Shown here piece after piece: positions 23,567 to 31,055 of a stretch of DNA of 36,915 nucleotides (positions within the stretch are counted from its first letter, which is position 1; every line of letters starts with the position of its first letter). Made by a program: the position numbers and the translations under genes. The notes under the pieces are model-generated. The model worked only from the letters and a program-made list of their open reading frames with translations. It did no database searches and was not told the origin of the DNA. Source of the DNA: Dehalococcoidia bacterium. GTDB taxonomy: Bacteria > Chloroflexota > Dehalococcoidia > Tepidiformales > Tepidiformaceae. The stretch covers positions 1 to 36,915 of the forward strand of contig JADYYG010000047.1 in NCBI GenBank assembly GCA_020853755.1, written 5' to 3'.

Positions 23567-23758
23567 TCAGAGCGCCTGCGGCAGGGCGACGAACCCCGCG
23601 CTATTCGCAATCCCCACGCCGAGGGCGCTGAGCGCGCCGATGCACACCGCTGCAACCAGGGCAAGGATCAAGGCGTACTCGGCGAGGCCCTGGCCGGCCT
23701 CGTCGGCATGGCGCGAACGCCATTGCAATACCTTCGCTGTTATCCGTGTCATGGCCAT
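23567..23758 (-). CDS. Flp/Fap-type pilin subunit
   Basis: A 63-residue prepilin of the Flp (type IVb) kind. After a short basic leader (RITAKVLQWRSRHADEAG) comes QGLAEYALILALVAAVCIGALSALG. Its GxxxE-like start, with Glu at position +5 after the cleavage Gly and a following Tyr, is the Flp signature. A dedicated prepilin peptidase would cleave after EAG. ATG 23758 has AGGAG 4 nt upstream; ATG 23752 (10 nt) is an alternative. No tad/cpa assembly genes lie in the window, so this is an isolated pilin gene. Tandem CTGTAAA repeats about 100 nt upstream may control it. Confidence 0.83.
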   Translation of the reverse strand: MAMTRITAKVLQWRSRHADEAGQGLAEYALILALVAAVCIGALSALGVGIANSAGFVALPQAL

Positions 23759-23858
23759 CGTTCTCCTGGCGGAATCTCTCCCTGTTCCTCTGTTCGACAA
23801 CCGTACCCCGCTTCAACCCTCAATACAGGAGTCGAAACCGTTGCCCGACGGTGACGAA

Positions 23859-23876
23859 TTTACAGTCGATTTACAG
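23859..23876 (-). promoter_or_regulatory. OmpR/PhoB-type tandem direct repeat upstream of the pilin gene
   Basis: On the minus strand the site reads CTGTAAA-TCGA-CTGTAAA, two identical 7-bp units separated by 4 bp (11-bp period). The geometry is that of PhoB/OmpR-family sites; the E. coli Pho box has CTGTCAT units with the same spacing. It overlaps the stop codon of the phosphodiesterase gene and lies about 100 nt upstream of the pilin start. Confidence 0.45.
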
Positions 23877-24749
23877 AAGCGAGGCAGCGGCGGCGGGCGC
23901 CGCATCGGTAATGATCGTTTCGGCGCCGAGATGGAAGAGGCGTTCCACAACCGTCTTCATCGCGGGCTCCTCCCGGCGCAACGTCCACGTGGCCAACGCG
24001 ATGCCGCGGCTTCCGAGCATCTCGCCCAGCGCGATACCAAGCTTCTCAAAGTGGAAGATTGTCTCGATGTCGACCATCCATTCGACTGCTGCCGGCAGTA
24101 GCGCGGCCAGGTCATCGACGCGAGTCTCCACGTACTCGAGGGCGCTGAACCGGGTGTTCCCGGCAACCGGTGAGTCGTCCCAGAGTCCATGAACGCCGAG
24201 CGTCCGCGGCAGGCCAGGCGTAGCCGGCGAGAAACACCAGTGCAGCGTCGGGTCGAGCGCGATCGGGAGTTCCCCCGCGAACGGCCGCAGGTTCCAGTGC
24301 GACTGCGAACCGATGATGACCCGGTCGCGAACCGGCGCCAGTCCATCCTTTAAGAGACGCACCCGGCGGGAACTGATCGGCCGTGACAGCTTGAGGTCGA
24401 CCTGAAGGACCGTGTCGCAACCGCGCAGCGCGTCAACGGCCTCGGCCAGGATGGCCACGGGCGAACCATCGTGGTACCGCAGACGGCGCGCCGTTTCCAT
24501 GTCCGCTTCGGCCACCCGGCCAGCACCACTTGCGGCGCCCTCGAATCTTGAGTCGTGGAAGACGAGCATGGTGTCGTCAGCGAGGAACTGGACGTCGATC
24601 TCCAGGCGCGGGACACGAGCGGACACGCACTCCTCTACCGCTGCGAGCGAATTCGGTATGAAGCGGCCGGAGAGGGTGGCGCTGTGACAGCAGAAGAGCC
24701 GTTGACGGCCTTCAAACCTGGGAGTCAACGGCCTGGGCGTCGCGTTCAT
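23871..24749 (-). CDS. Glycerophosphodiester phosphodiesterase-family protein (variant)
   Basis: A 292-residue GDPD-family TIM-barrel protein, which would split glycerophosphodiesters into an alcohol and glycerol 3-phosphate. The core pattern is present: LEIDVQFLADDTMLVFHDSRF gives the metal-binding Glu50/Asp52 and the second catalytic His65. Downstream are VDLKLSR and the late ALATWTLRREE segment. The usual opening HRGxxxxxPENT is changed to CHSATLSGRFIPNS, so His22 is kept but Arg and Glu are lost. No signal peptide is seen, so it is probably cytosolic. ATG 24749 has no RBS. GATAAT on the minus strand ends about 10 nt before it, suggesting a leaderless mRNA. Confidence 0.82.
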   Translation of the reverse strand: MNATPRPLTPRFEGRQRLFCCHSATLSGRFIPNSLAAVEECVSARVPRLEIDVQFLADDTMLVFHDSRFEGAASGAGRVAEADMETARRLRYHDGSPVAILAEAVDALRGCDTVLQVDLKLSRPISSRRVRLLKDGLAPVRDRVIIGSQSHWNLRPFAGELPIALDPTLHWCFSPATPGLPRTLGVHGLWDDSPVAGNTRFSALEYVETRVDDLAALLPAAVEWMVDIETIFHFEKLGIALGEMLGSRGIALATWTLRREEPAMKTVVERLFHLGAETIITDAAPAAAASLL

Positions 24750-24816
24750 CGCCGCGGATTATCGAGCGTCACCGGGAAACGAGCCGGAACAAACGGATCT
24801 TTTTAAACGTCGATGC

Positions 24817-24846
24817 GTCATACGGGCCCGGTGCGGCACGTATGAC
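24817..24846. repeat. Inverted repeat GTCATACG...CGTATGAC
   Basis: Perfect 8-bp arms (24817-24824 and 24839-24846) have centres 22 bp apart, two helical turns. They lie in the ~200-nt non-coding stretch upstream of the phosphodiesterase gene and before tRNA-Lys. This is the form of a dimeric-regulator operator; the regulator is unknown. The rest of 24750-24930 shows no gene I can support. Confidence 0.4.
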
Positions 24847-24905
24847 CTGGCGATGCAGATTCGGAAATGGCACGAATGCCAGTCTTATCGTTAAGTACCT
24901 GGGAG

Positions 24906-24936
24906 TTGCCGCCAAGCAAATGCGGCGTGATATACT
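24906..24936 (+). promoter_or_regulatory. Promoter of tRNA-Lys (and perhaps tRNA-Leu)
   Basis: TTGCCG (24906-24911) is followed by GATATACT (24929-24936). GATATA is at 17-nt spacing and TATACT at 19-nt spacing. The -10 lies about 18-20 nt before the tRNA 5' end. Confidence 0.55.
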
Positions 24937-24953
24937 CCCGCGCGTCCTGAGGG

Positions 24954-25029
<76 letters not shown>

Positions 25030-25053
25030 ACCTCCCTCCGGTTCCGAAATGGG

Positions 25054-25069
25054 CCCTGCCTCGGCAGGG
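25054..25069 (+). other. Small hairpin between tRNA-Lys and tRNA-Leu
   Basis: CCCTGC and GCAGGG form a 6-bp stem with the loop CTCG. No T-tract follows, so it is more likely a processing or spacer hairpin than a terminator. Confidence 0.4.
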
Positions 25070-25084
25070 TCTCAATGCACGTGT

Positions 25085-25169
25085 GGGGAAGTGTCGGAAC
25101 TGGCAGACGAGCATGACTTAGGATCATGTGCCGCAAGGCGTAGGAGTTCGAGTCTCCTCTTCCCCACCA
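25085..25169 (+). tRNA. tRNA-Leu (anticodon TAG)
   Basis: A class II tRNA. The acceptor GGGGAAG pairs with CTTCCCC, the anticodon stem CATGA/TCATG encloses CTTAGGA with anticodon TAG, and a short variable arm (TGCCGCAAGGCG) is present. The T-arm is AGGAG-TTCGAGT-CTCCT, and CCA is encoded at 25167-25169. Confidence 0.96.
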
Positions 25170-25238
25170 CTCGAAACTCAGGAGCTAACGCGGCTCGGCC
25201 GCACCACCCGGTGGGACGGGTGGCCGAAAGGAGAAGGG

Positions 25239-26240
25239 ATGTCGTTACTCGAGGTCAAAGACCTGCGGACGTACTTCTATACCCAGGAAGGCACCGTCAA
25301 AGCTGTTGACGGCACGTCTTACGTGGTTGAAGAAGGTGAGACGCTGGGACTGGTCGGTGAATCGGGTTGTGGCAAGAGCGTTTCCGCCCTCTCCATTCTC
25401 CGCCTGATCCCCCAACCGCCGGGGAAGATCGTCTCCGGCGAAATCATCTTCCAGGGACGGGACATCCTGAAGCTCGACGAAGACGAGATCAGGAAGGTTC
25501 GCGGCAACGAGATCGCGATGGTCTTCCAGGAGCCGATGACATCGCTCAACCCCGTGTTGACGATCGGCCGGCAGATGACCGAGGCGCTGGAACTGCACAT
25601 GAACCTCCATGGCAAGGCAGCCCGCGATCGCGCCGCCGAGCTGCTGGAGATGGTGGGCATCCCGGAGGCGAAGAACCGCCTGGATGATTATCCACACCAG
25701 TTCTCGGGAGGCATGCGCCAGCGCGTGATGATCGCGATGGCCATGAGCTGCAACCCGAAGCTCCTCCTCGCCGACGAGCCCACGACGGCCCTCGACGTGA
25801 CTATCCAGGCACAGATCCTGGAAGTCATGAACCGGCTTAGCCAGGAGTTCGGGACGGCCGTCATCATCATCACGCACAACCTCGGCGTGGTGGCCCGTTA
25901 CGCGGACCGCGTGAACGTGATGTATGCCGGCAAGGTGATCGAGACGGCCTCGGCCGAGGAGTTGTACCGCAACCCGAAGCATCCCTACACGGTTGGCCTG
26001 CTCAACTCCGTGCCTCGCCTCGACGAGACGCGCAAGGAAAAGCTCGTTCCCATCGAAGGATTGCCGCCGGACCTGGCGCATCTGCCGCCGGGTTGCCCGT
26101 TCTACCCGCGCTGCTCCTGGCGGGTGGATCACTGCAAGGAAGAATACCCGCCGTTCAAGCTGGTGGCCGAAAAGCACTATGCCGCCTGCTGGGAATCGGA
26201 TCGCGTTGCCCGGGAGGTGCCAGTTGGCGCAGCAAACTAG
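25239..26240 (+). CDS. Oligopeptide/dipeptide ABC transporter ATPase (OppD/DppD type)
   Basis: A 333-residue ATPase of a peptide-type importer. Walker A is GESGCGKS, the signature is [15 protein letters not shown], Walker B is [20 protein letters not shown], and the switch His is in IITHNLGVV. The C-terminal extension [17 protein letters not shown] holds the cysteine cluster typical of the OppD/DppD family, which in some members binds an iron-sulfur cluster. ATG 25239 follows AAAGGAG at 7-nt spacing. It overlaps the next ATPase gene by 17 nt. No binding protein or permease gene is nearby, so the substrate (peptides, sugars, nickel) is open. Confidence 0.93.
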   Translation: MSLLEVKDLRTYFYTQEGTVKAVDGTSYVVEEGETLGLVGESGCGKSVSALSILRLIPQPPGKIVSGEIIFQGRDILKLDEDEIRKVRGNEIAMVFQEPMTSLNPVLTIGRQMTEALELHMNLHGKAARDRAAELLEMVGIPEAKNRLDDYPHQFSGGMRQRVMIAMAMSCNPKLLLADEPTTALDVTIQAQILEVMNRLSQEFGTAVIIITHNLGVVARYADRVNVMYAGKVIETASAEELYRNPKHPYTVGLLNSVPRLDETRKEKLVPIEGLPPDLAHLPPGCPFYPRCSWRVDHCKEEYPPFKLVAEKHYAACWESDRVAREVPVGAAN

Positions 26241-27291
26241 CTCTTCAACCCGCCAGCGAGTTGGCACCGTCGGCGAGACGCTCGTCGAAGTCAAAGACAT
26301 GCAAGTCTTCTTCCCCGTCACAGCGGGGGTGATTTTCCAGCGCAAAGTCGCCGACGTACGCGCAGTCGATGGCGTTTCCTTTGCCGTAAAGCGTGGCGAG
26401 ACGCTTGGCCTCGTCGGCGAATCGGGCTGCGGCAAGAGCACGACCGGCAAGGCCGTCCTCCAGCTCACCCGCCCCACGTCCGGCAGCGTGACCTTCGAAG
26501 GCACAGACCTGACGAAGATCAAGGGCGGCGAACTCCGGCGCTTCCGCCGCAAGATGCAGATGATCTTCCAGGACCCATACGCGAGCCTGAACCCGCGTAT
26601 GTCTGTCGGGAGCATCATCAGCGAGCCGTTGACCATCCACAAGCTCGCCAGCGGCAAGGAGAAGAAGGAGCGCGTCCAGAACCTGCTCCAGACGGTGGGC
26701 CTGAACCCGTACTTCGCCAACCGCTTCCCCCACGAGTTCTCCGGCGGACAGCGCCAGCGCATCGGTATCGCCCGTGCCCTCGCTGTCGAACCCGACTTCA
26801 TCGTTGCGGACGAACCGGTCTCCGCCCTCGACGTTTCGATCCAGGCTCAGATCATCAACCTGATGCAGGACCTTCAGGATCAGTTCAACCTGACCTACCT
26901 GTTCATCGCCCACGACCTCTCCGTCGTGCGCCACATCAGCGACCGCGTGGCCGTCATGTACCTCGGCCATGTGATGGAACTGACCGACCGGGACTCGATC
27001 TTCGATAACCCGCTCCACCCCTACACGAAGGCGCTCCTCTCGGCAGTGCCGATCCCGGACCCGGAAGTGGAACGGAAGCGCGAGCGCATCATCCTCCTCG
27101 GAGACGTGCCGAGCCCGCTTCGCCCGCCTCCAGGCTGCGTCTTCAACACCCGCTGCCCTATCGCCATCGACGAGTGCCGCACGCGCAAGCCGGACTGGCG
27201 AAACGTGGGCACAGCCGAGCACGAGCACTGGGTCTGGTGCCACCGCGTCGAAGCTGGCTCCGGGGTCACCACGGGGATGGCGAAAGCCTGA
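26224..27291 (+). CDS. Oligopeptide/dipeptide ABC transporter ATPase (OppF/DppF type)
   Basis: The partner ATPase, 355 residues. The N-terminus has the OppF-type insert [20 protein letters not shown] before Walker [10 protein letters not shown]. The signature is [15 protein letters not shown], Walker B is [20 protein letters not shown], and the C-terminal family segment is [18 protein letters not shown]. The start TTG 26224 is supported by GGGAGG (26211-26216) and gives a 17-nt overlap with the upstream ATPase gene. A strong terminator follows, so the unit encodes only the two ATPases. Confidence 0.93.
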   Translation: MAQQTSSSTRQRVGTVGETLVEVKDMQVFFPVTAGVIFQRKVADVRAVDGVSFAVKRGETLGLVGESGCGKSTTGKAVLQLTRPTSGSVTFEGTDLTKIKGGELRRFRRKMQMIFQDPYASLNPRMSVGSIISEPLTIHKLASGKEKKERVQNLLQTVGLNPYFANRFPHEFSGGQRQRIGIARALAVEPDFIVADEPVSALDVSIQAQIINLMQDLQDQFNLTYLFIAHDLSVVRHISDRVAVMYLGHVMELTDRDSIFDNPLHPYTKALLSAVPIPDPEVERKRERIILLGDVPSPLRPPPGCVFNTRCPIAIDECRTRKPDWRNVGTAEHEHWVWCHRVEAGSGVTTGMAKA

Positions 27292-27311
27292 GACCGTCTC
27301 GTTCAACGTTC

Positions 27312-27340
27312 ACGAGGACTGGCAAATTGCCAGTCCTCGT
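27312..27340. terminator. Bidirectional terminator between OppF-type and kinase genes
   Basis: ACGAGGACTGGCAA and TTGCCAGTCCTCGT form a near-perfect palindrome of 29 nt, in practice an 11-bp stem with the loop CAAATTG. It lies between convergent genes, with short T/A runs on both sides. Confidence 0.8.
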
Positions 27341-27358
27341 TCGTTATGGTGCTGTCCG

Positions 27359-28651
27359 TCAGTGCTGGGCCGTCTGAGTTGCGGCTGCTGCGGTGCCAGA
27401 GGACGGCGACGGTCCCACGGGAACAGTGGGTGAAAGGCCGGGCGTCGGCGTCGCTGATTTCGTTGGCGTTGCCGTGGGACTCGCCACCGTCGCCGACTTA
27501 GTGGGACTTGCCGTGGCAGTTGGTGTTGTCGTTGGCGTCGCGGTGCGCTGTGCGACCGTTGGCGAAGCGAGCGTGGCGGTTGCCGTCGGCGTTGGCGCGG
27601 GAGTGCCGCCGTCGCCGTCACGGCGAGACAGGGCATACGCCGCGGCCAGGCCGACCCCAAGCGCCAGGAGGACTATGCCAACCGCAATCAGCATCGCTGG
27701 TCCGCTAACCCCGGACGGCGCGTTCGAGGGCTGCGTCCGGCGGATGCGCGCCGGTGGCTGCCGGGAGCGAAGCTGCGGCGGGCGTCCCGGCGGAGCGGCC
27801 GGCGGCGAATGCTGCTGGGCACCCGCGCCCTGCACCCGTTGAAGCGCGTTTGCGAAGGCGCGGGCCGTTGGATAGCGATCCTCGGGGCTGAGTGAGAGGG
27901 CGCGCGACAGCACCGCTTCGAGTTCAGGCGAGGCACTGCGCGCGAACGCCCGCAGCGGCGGCGGCGGCGCCCCAAGCCGCTGCCCGATGGCAGCACCGGC
28001 CGTGGCCCCTGAGAATGGCGTCCTCCCGGCAACCAATTCGAAGATAGTGAGCGCCAGCGAGTAGAGGTCCGAAGCTGGCCCGGGATTCGCCCCTTCGATG
28101 ACCTCCGGCGCGAGGTAAGCCACCGTCCCGAGGAGGTCCTTCGCCTGGCCCGGCGCCATGGTCTTCGTGAGCGAACCAGCGACACCGAAGTCCGCTACTT
28201 TGGCGACTCCAGCCTCGTTGACCAGCACGTTCTCGGGTTTGATATCGCAGTGGACAACACCCTGGCTGTGCGCGTACTGGAGCGCGGCCGCCACCTGCAC
28301 CCCGTACCGGATGGCTTCGCGCTCCGGCATCCGGCCCTGGCTCTCAAGCAGCTGGCGCAAGGAATAGCCATGGACGTACTCCATGACGATGTAGCGGCGC
28401 CCCTCGAAGCTGCCGGTGTCGAACACCCCGACGATGCCCGGGTGCTGGAGGCGGGCGATGACTTTCGCCTCCCGTTCGAAAGCCGCGACAGCCTCGGGGT
28501 CGGCGGATTGGGTGAAGGATTCGCGCAGCGCTTTGACGGCGACCCAGCGGCCAAGGCGCTGATCCTCGGCGAGCCACACTTCGGCCATCCCGCCTGTTCC
28601 GAGCAGCCGCTCAAGGCGGTATCGTCCATCGATGATGCCGGACGCGTTCAA
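27359..28651 (-). CDS. Membrane Ser/Thr protein kinase (PknB-like, no PASTA domains)
   Basis: A protein of about 430 residues. The kinase domain covers residues ~8-275, with the Gly loop GTGGMAEVW, Lys40 in VAVKAL, the catalytic loop VVHCDIKPENVL (Asp136), and DFG at 154-156. The Arg of HRD is replaced by Cys, so this is a non-RD kinase. A proline-rich juxtamembrane stretch leads to one transmembrane helix (about 319-341) and an outside tail of ~85 residues made of Thr/Pro/Ser/Ala repeats, without PASTA modules. Kinases of this locus control cell-wall synthesis and growth. The start is TTG 28651, since GRYRLERLLG is the domain start. It directly abuts the RodA/FtsW start on the other strand. 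Confidence 0.9.
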   Translation of the reverse strand: MNASGIIDGRYRLERLLGTGGMAEVWLAEDQRLGRWVAVKALRESFTQSADPEAVAAFEREAKVIARLQHPGIVGVFDTGSFEGRRYIVMEYVHGYSLRQLLESQGRMPEREAIRYGVQVAAALQYAHSQGVVHCDIKPENVLVNEAGVAKVADFGVAGSLTKTMAPGQAKDLLGTVAYLAPEVIEGANPGPASDLYSLALTIFELVAGRTPFSGATAGAAIGQRLGAPPPPLRAFARSASPELEAVLSRALSLSPEDRYPTARAFANALQRVQGAGAQQHSPPAAPPGRPPQLRSRQPPARIRRTQPSNAPSGVSGPAMLIAVGIVLLALGVGLAAAYALSRRDGDGGTPAPTPTATATLASPTVAQRTATPTTTPTATASPTKSATVASPTATPTKSATPTPGLSPTVPVGPSPSSGTAAAATQTAQH

Positions 28652-29941
28652 ATGGCCCTGAAACCCTCCGAACTTGTGGCACGCGAACGGAACATCGAAC
28701 TGGGCCTCCTCGCCGGCGGCCTGGTGTTCCTCATCATCGCCTTGCGCTCCCTCGATGCGGCGGCCTTCCCCGTCCCGCCGGGTTCGACGCGGATCGTAAC
28801 CCAATTCACGCTCTCGGCGCTGGCGGGAAACCTTCTGTTGCGGCTCATCGTGCCGCGGGCACTTCCGCAGGTGTTCGCGCTCGCGCTGTTCCTGTCTGCC
28901 GTCGGTCTCGCCTTTGTCATCCGGCTGGCGCCCGATTCTGCCCAGGCGCAGGCGAACTGGGTTTCCATCGGGGTCGTTGCCTGCGCCGCTTTCGCATGGT
29001 TGGGTTCGCGCGCCGAACTGCTTGCACGCTATACCTACACGGCGGGCGTCGCGGCTCTCGGGTTGCTCCTACTCACCGGGGTTTTCGGTGACACCATCAA
29101 TGGCGCCCGCCTCTGGGTCGTTGTCGGCGGGCAGACCGTGCAGACGACCGAACTGATCAAGCTGCTCCTGCTCGTGTTCCTCGCGGGTTATCTCTCCCAG
29201 CATGGCGCAGTGCTTGCCACCCCGCGTTTCCGCCTGGGGCAGCGAACCTACTCGAACCTGCCGTACCTCGTGCCGCTGGCGGGGTTGCTTTTCGCCGCGA
29301 TCGCCGCACTCGCTTTGCTTCGTGACCTGGGATCCATCGCGCTCCTCGTCCTCCTGGCCGTCTCAATGCTGTACGTCGCCACCGGACGCTTGCGCTATCT
29401 CACGGGGGGAGCGGCGCTGCTGGTCCTCACGGCGTTGGCGGGATACCTCGCGTTCGGCCACGTCCACGCACGCATCGACACATGGCTCAACCCTGAAGCC
29501 GACGCGGCGGGAGCAGGCTATCAGACGCTCCAGGCCACCTACGCCATCCAGGCCGGGGGCATCACCGGCGAGGGGCTCGGCCTCGGCCAGCCAGACGCCA
29601 TCCCGGCAGTTGCGACCGATTATGTCTTTAGCGCGATCGGCGAAGAACTCGGGCTCGCAGGCGCCTCGGCAGTTGTCCTCCTGTACATCTTGCTGCTGTT
29701 CGCAGGGCTCCGGGGCTCGCTTGCGGCGCCTGACCGCAACCGCCAGTACTTATGCGCCGGCGCTGCGATGCTTCTTGCCATCCAGGCGGGCGTCATCATC
29801 GCCGGGAACCTGCGGCTCATCCCGACCACCGGGATCACCCTCCCGTTCGTAAGTTACGGTGGTTCCAGTCTCGTGGTGAACTTCGCCCTGGCCGGGTTGA
29901 TATTGGGCGCCGGCCGGCCACCTCAGTCCGAGGCGAGTTGA
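28652..29941 (+). CDS. FtsW/RodA/SpoVE-family peptidoglycan polymerase
   Basis: A 429-residue multi-pass membrane protein of the SEDS family, which polymerises glycan strands from lipid II together with a class B PBP. Typical features are GARLWVVVGGQTVQTTELIKLLLLVFLAGYL in the middle (family NGARRWI...QPSELxKL), AIGEELGLAGASAV, and the late TTGITLPFVSYGGSSLVVNFAL. About ten to twelve hydrophobic helices are expected. ATG 28652 lies next to the kinase start on the opposite strand, with no intergenic space. Its last 19 nt overlap the convergent FHA gene. The PBP partner is encoded close by at 31052-32452. Confidence 0.93.
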   Translation: MALKPSELVARERNIELGLLAGGLVFLIIALRSLDAAAFPVPPGSTRIVTQFTLSALAGNLLLRLIVPRALPQVFALALFLSAVGLAFVIRLAPDSAQAQANWVSIGVVACAAFAWLGSRAELLARYTYTAGVAALGLLLLTGVFGDTINGARLWVVVGGQTVQTTELIKLLLLVFLAGYLSQHGAVLATPRFRLGQRTYSNLPYLVPLAGLLFAAIAALALLRDLGSIALLVLLAVSMLYVATGRLRYLTGGAALLVLTALAGYLAFGHVHARIDTWLNPEADAAGAGYQTLQATYAIQAGGITGEGLGLGQPDAIPAVATDYVFSAIGEELGLAGASAVVLLYILLLFAGLRGSLAAPDRNRQYLCAGAAMLLAIQAGVIIAGNLRLIPTTGITLPFVSYGGSSLVVNFALAGLILGAGRPPQSEAS

Positions 29942-30369
29942 AGCTCGACCCCGCCAACGGTCACCCGCTCACCGCCGCGCAGCATGCCGCCTTCCGGGCC
30001 AACGCCGCGTCCATTGACGAAGGTTCCGTTGGTGCTCCCAAGGTCGGTGATGCGCCATCCGCCAGAGACGCGCTCAATCGAAGCGTGACGGGTTGAGACC
30101 GAAGCCGCCGGAACGACGATCCCCGCGCGGGCGTCCCGCCCGAGCAGCATCGTCCCGGCGAGCGGGAATTCGGCGCCGCGCTTCAGGCCTGAATCACCCG
30201 GCGAGACCACAACGAGCCGCCACTCACGGCGCGGCTTGCGGTCGGTCACGGGCTTCCGCGCCGCGGCGAGCCCCCCGCGCAGCGTAAGCGCAACGAGGGC
30301 GATGAACGCGAACATGATGGCCAGCAACCCGAGTCGCAGCAGGAGGAGTTCGGTCGGACCTGCACTCAC
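29923..30369 (-). CDS. FHA-domain membrane protein (FhaB-like)
   Basis: A 148-residue protein with one N-terminal transmembrane helix (about residues 8-30, LLLRLGLLAIMFAFIALVAL) and a C-terminal FHA domain. FHA landmarks are MLLGRDARAGIVV, STRHASIE and DLGSTNGTFVNG, which bind phosphothreonine. In actinobacteria the counterpart (FhaB/FipA) recruits phosphorylated division proteins. The kinase encoded next door is the obvious source of the mark. It is the last gene of the pbp-fhaA-fhaB operon (4-nt overlap with the gene before it), and its 3' end overlaps the RodA gene by 19 nt. Confidence 0.9.
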   Translation of the reverse strand: MSAGPTELLLLRLGLLAIMFAFIALVALTLRGGLAAARKPVTDRKPRREWRLVVVSPGDSGLKRGAEFPLAGTMLLGRDARAGIVVPAASVSTRHASIERVSGGWRITDLGSTNGTFVNGRGVGPEGGMLRGGERVTVGGVELQLASD

Positions 30370-31055
30370 GGCAGTTCCTCGAGCCAGAGAGTGGTCCCGC
30401 CGAGGCTCACGCGGAGCTCGGCATCGAGGACTACTTCGTCAGTCGCGGCTCCGTTCACGATGAGCTTGTTGCGGCTGCCGAGGTCGCGCAGGAGCAACTG
30501 CCCATTGCTGGCTTCGACGATGACGGCATGGCGGCGCGACACGGCAAAGTCGAGCAGAACGAGGTCGCAGTCCGTCGCACGGCCGATGGTGAACGGAGTG
30601 TGACGCAACGGCACGCGGCCCGTGCCCTCAATGAACAGGGAGCGATTGCGCTGCCGCTTGAGCGCCTGGGTGGGCCGCAGGTTCCCGCGCTGCTGCGAAG
30701 CTTCGCTGGGCAGCCTGAACGTCGTTTCCACAAGCACTCTGCCCGGGGCCACCGCCGAGGAGGCCGCGAATTCGACCGCCAACGGGCCAAGAGTCCTGAG
30801 CCCATCCGTGCGCTGACGCTCTTCGAGGATGCTGACAATCGCTTGGGAAAGCTGTCCGATGGCGCCGGCAATCTCGCCAGCGTCGCCGGGCGCCAGCTGG
30901 ATCACGTAGGCGTTCGCCATCTTTCCATCGGACACCGAGCGCTCGGCTGCAGCTTCGACTGCCTGGAGGAGCATCAGCGGGTGAAGGCCCGAACCTGTGG
31001 CGAGGCGAGCCGCGCCCGCGAGGAAGCGTTCCAGCCGTGGCTTGTCGGCCGTCAT
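30366..31055 (-). CDS. DUF3662/FHA-domain protein (FhaA-like)
   Basis: A 229-residue cytosolic protein. The N-terminal ~115 residues (LERFLAGAARLATGSGLHPLML) fit DUF3662, the domain preceding FHA in FhaA. The C-terminal FHA domain has FTIGRATDCDLVL, VSRRHAVI and DLGSRNKLIVNG; the usual Thr of STNGT is Lys here. Mycobacterial FhaA binds the phosphorylated pseudokinase domain of MviN, but no mviN gene is present here. Both ends overlap their operon neighbours by 4 nt. Confidence 0.87.
   Translation of the reverse strand: MTADKPRLERFLAGAARLATGSGLHPLMLLQAVEAAAERSVSDGKMANAYVIQLAPGDAGEIAGAIGQLSQAIVSILEERQRTDGLRTLGPLAVEFAASSAVAPGRVLVETTFRLPSEASQQRGNLRPTQALKRQRNRSLFIEGTGRVPLRHTPFTIGRATDCDLVLLDFAVSRRHAVIVEASNGQLLLRDLGSRNKLIVNGAATDEVVLDAELRVSLGGTTLWLEELP

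Noticed and set aside
24853..24894. A 13-codon frame (MQIRKWHECQSYR) before tRNA-Lys.
   Set aside because: There is no RBS, it is too short to judge, and it has no attenuator structure or downstream gene it could control.
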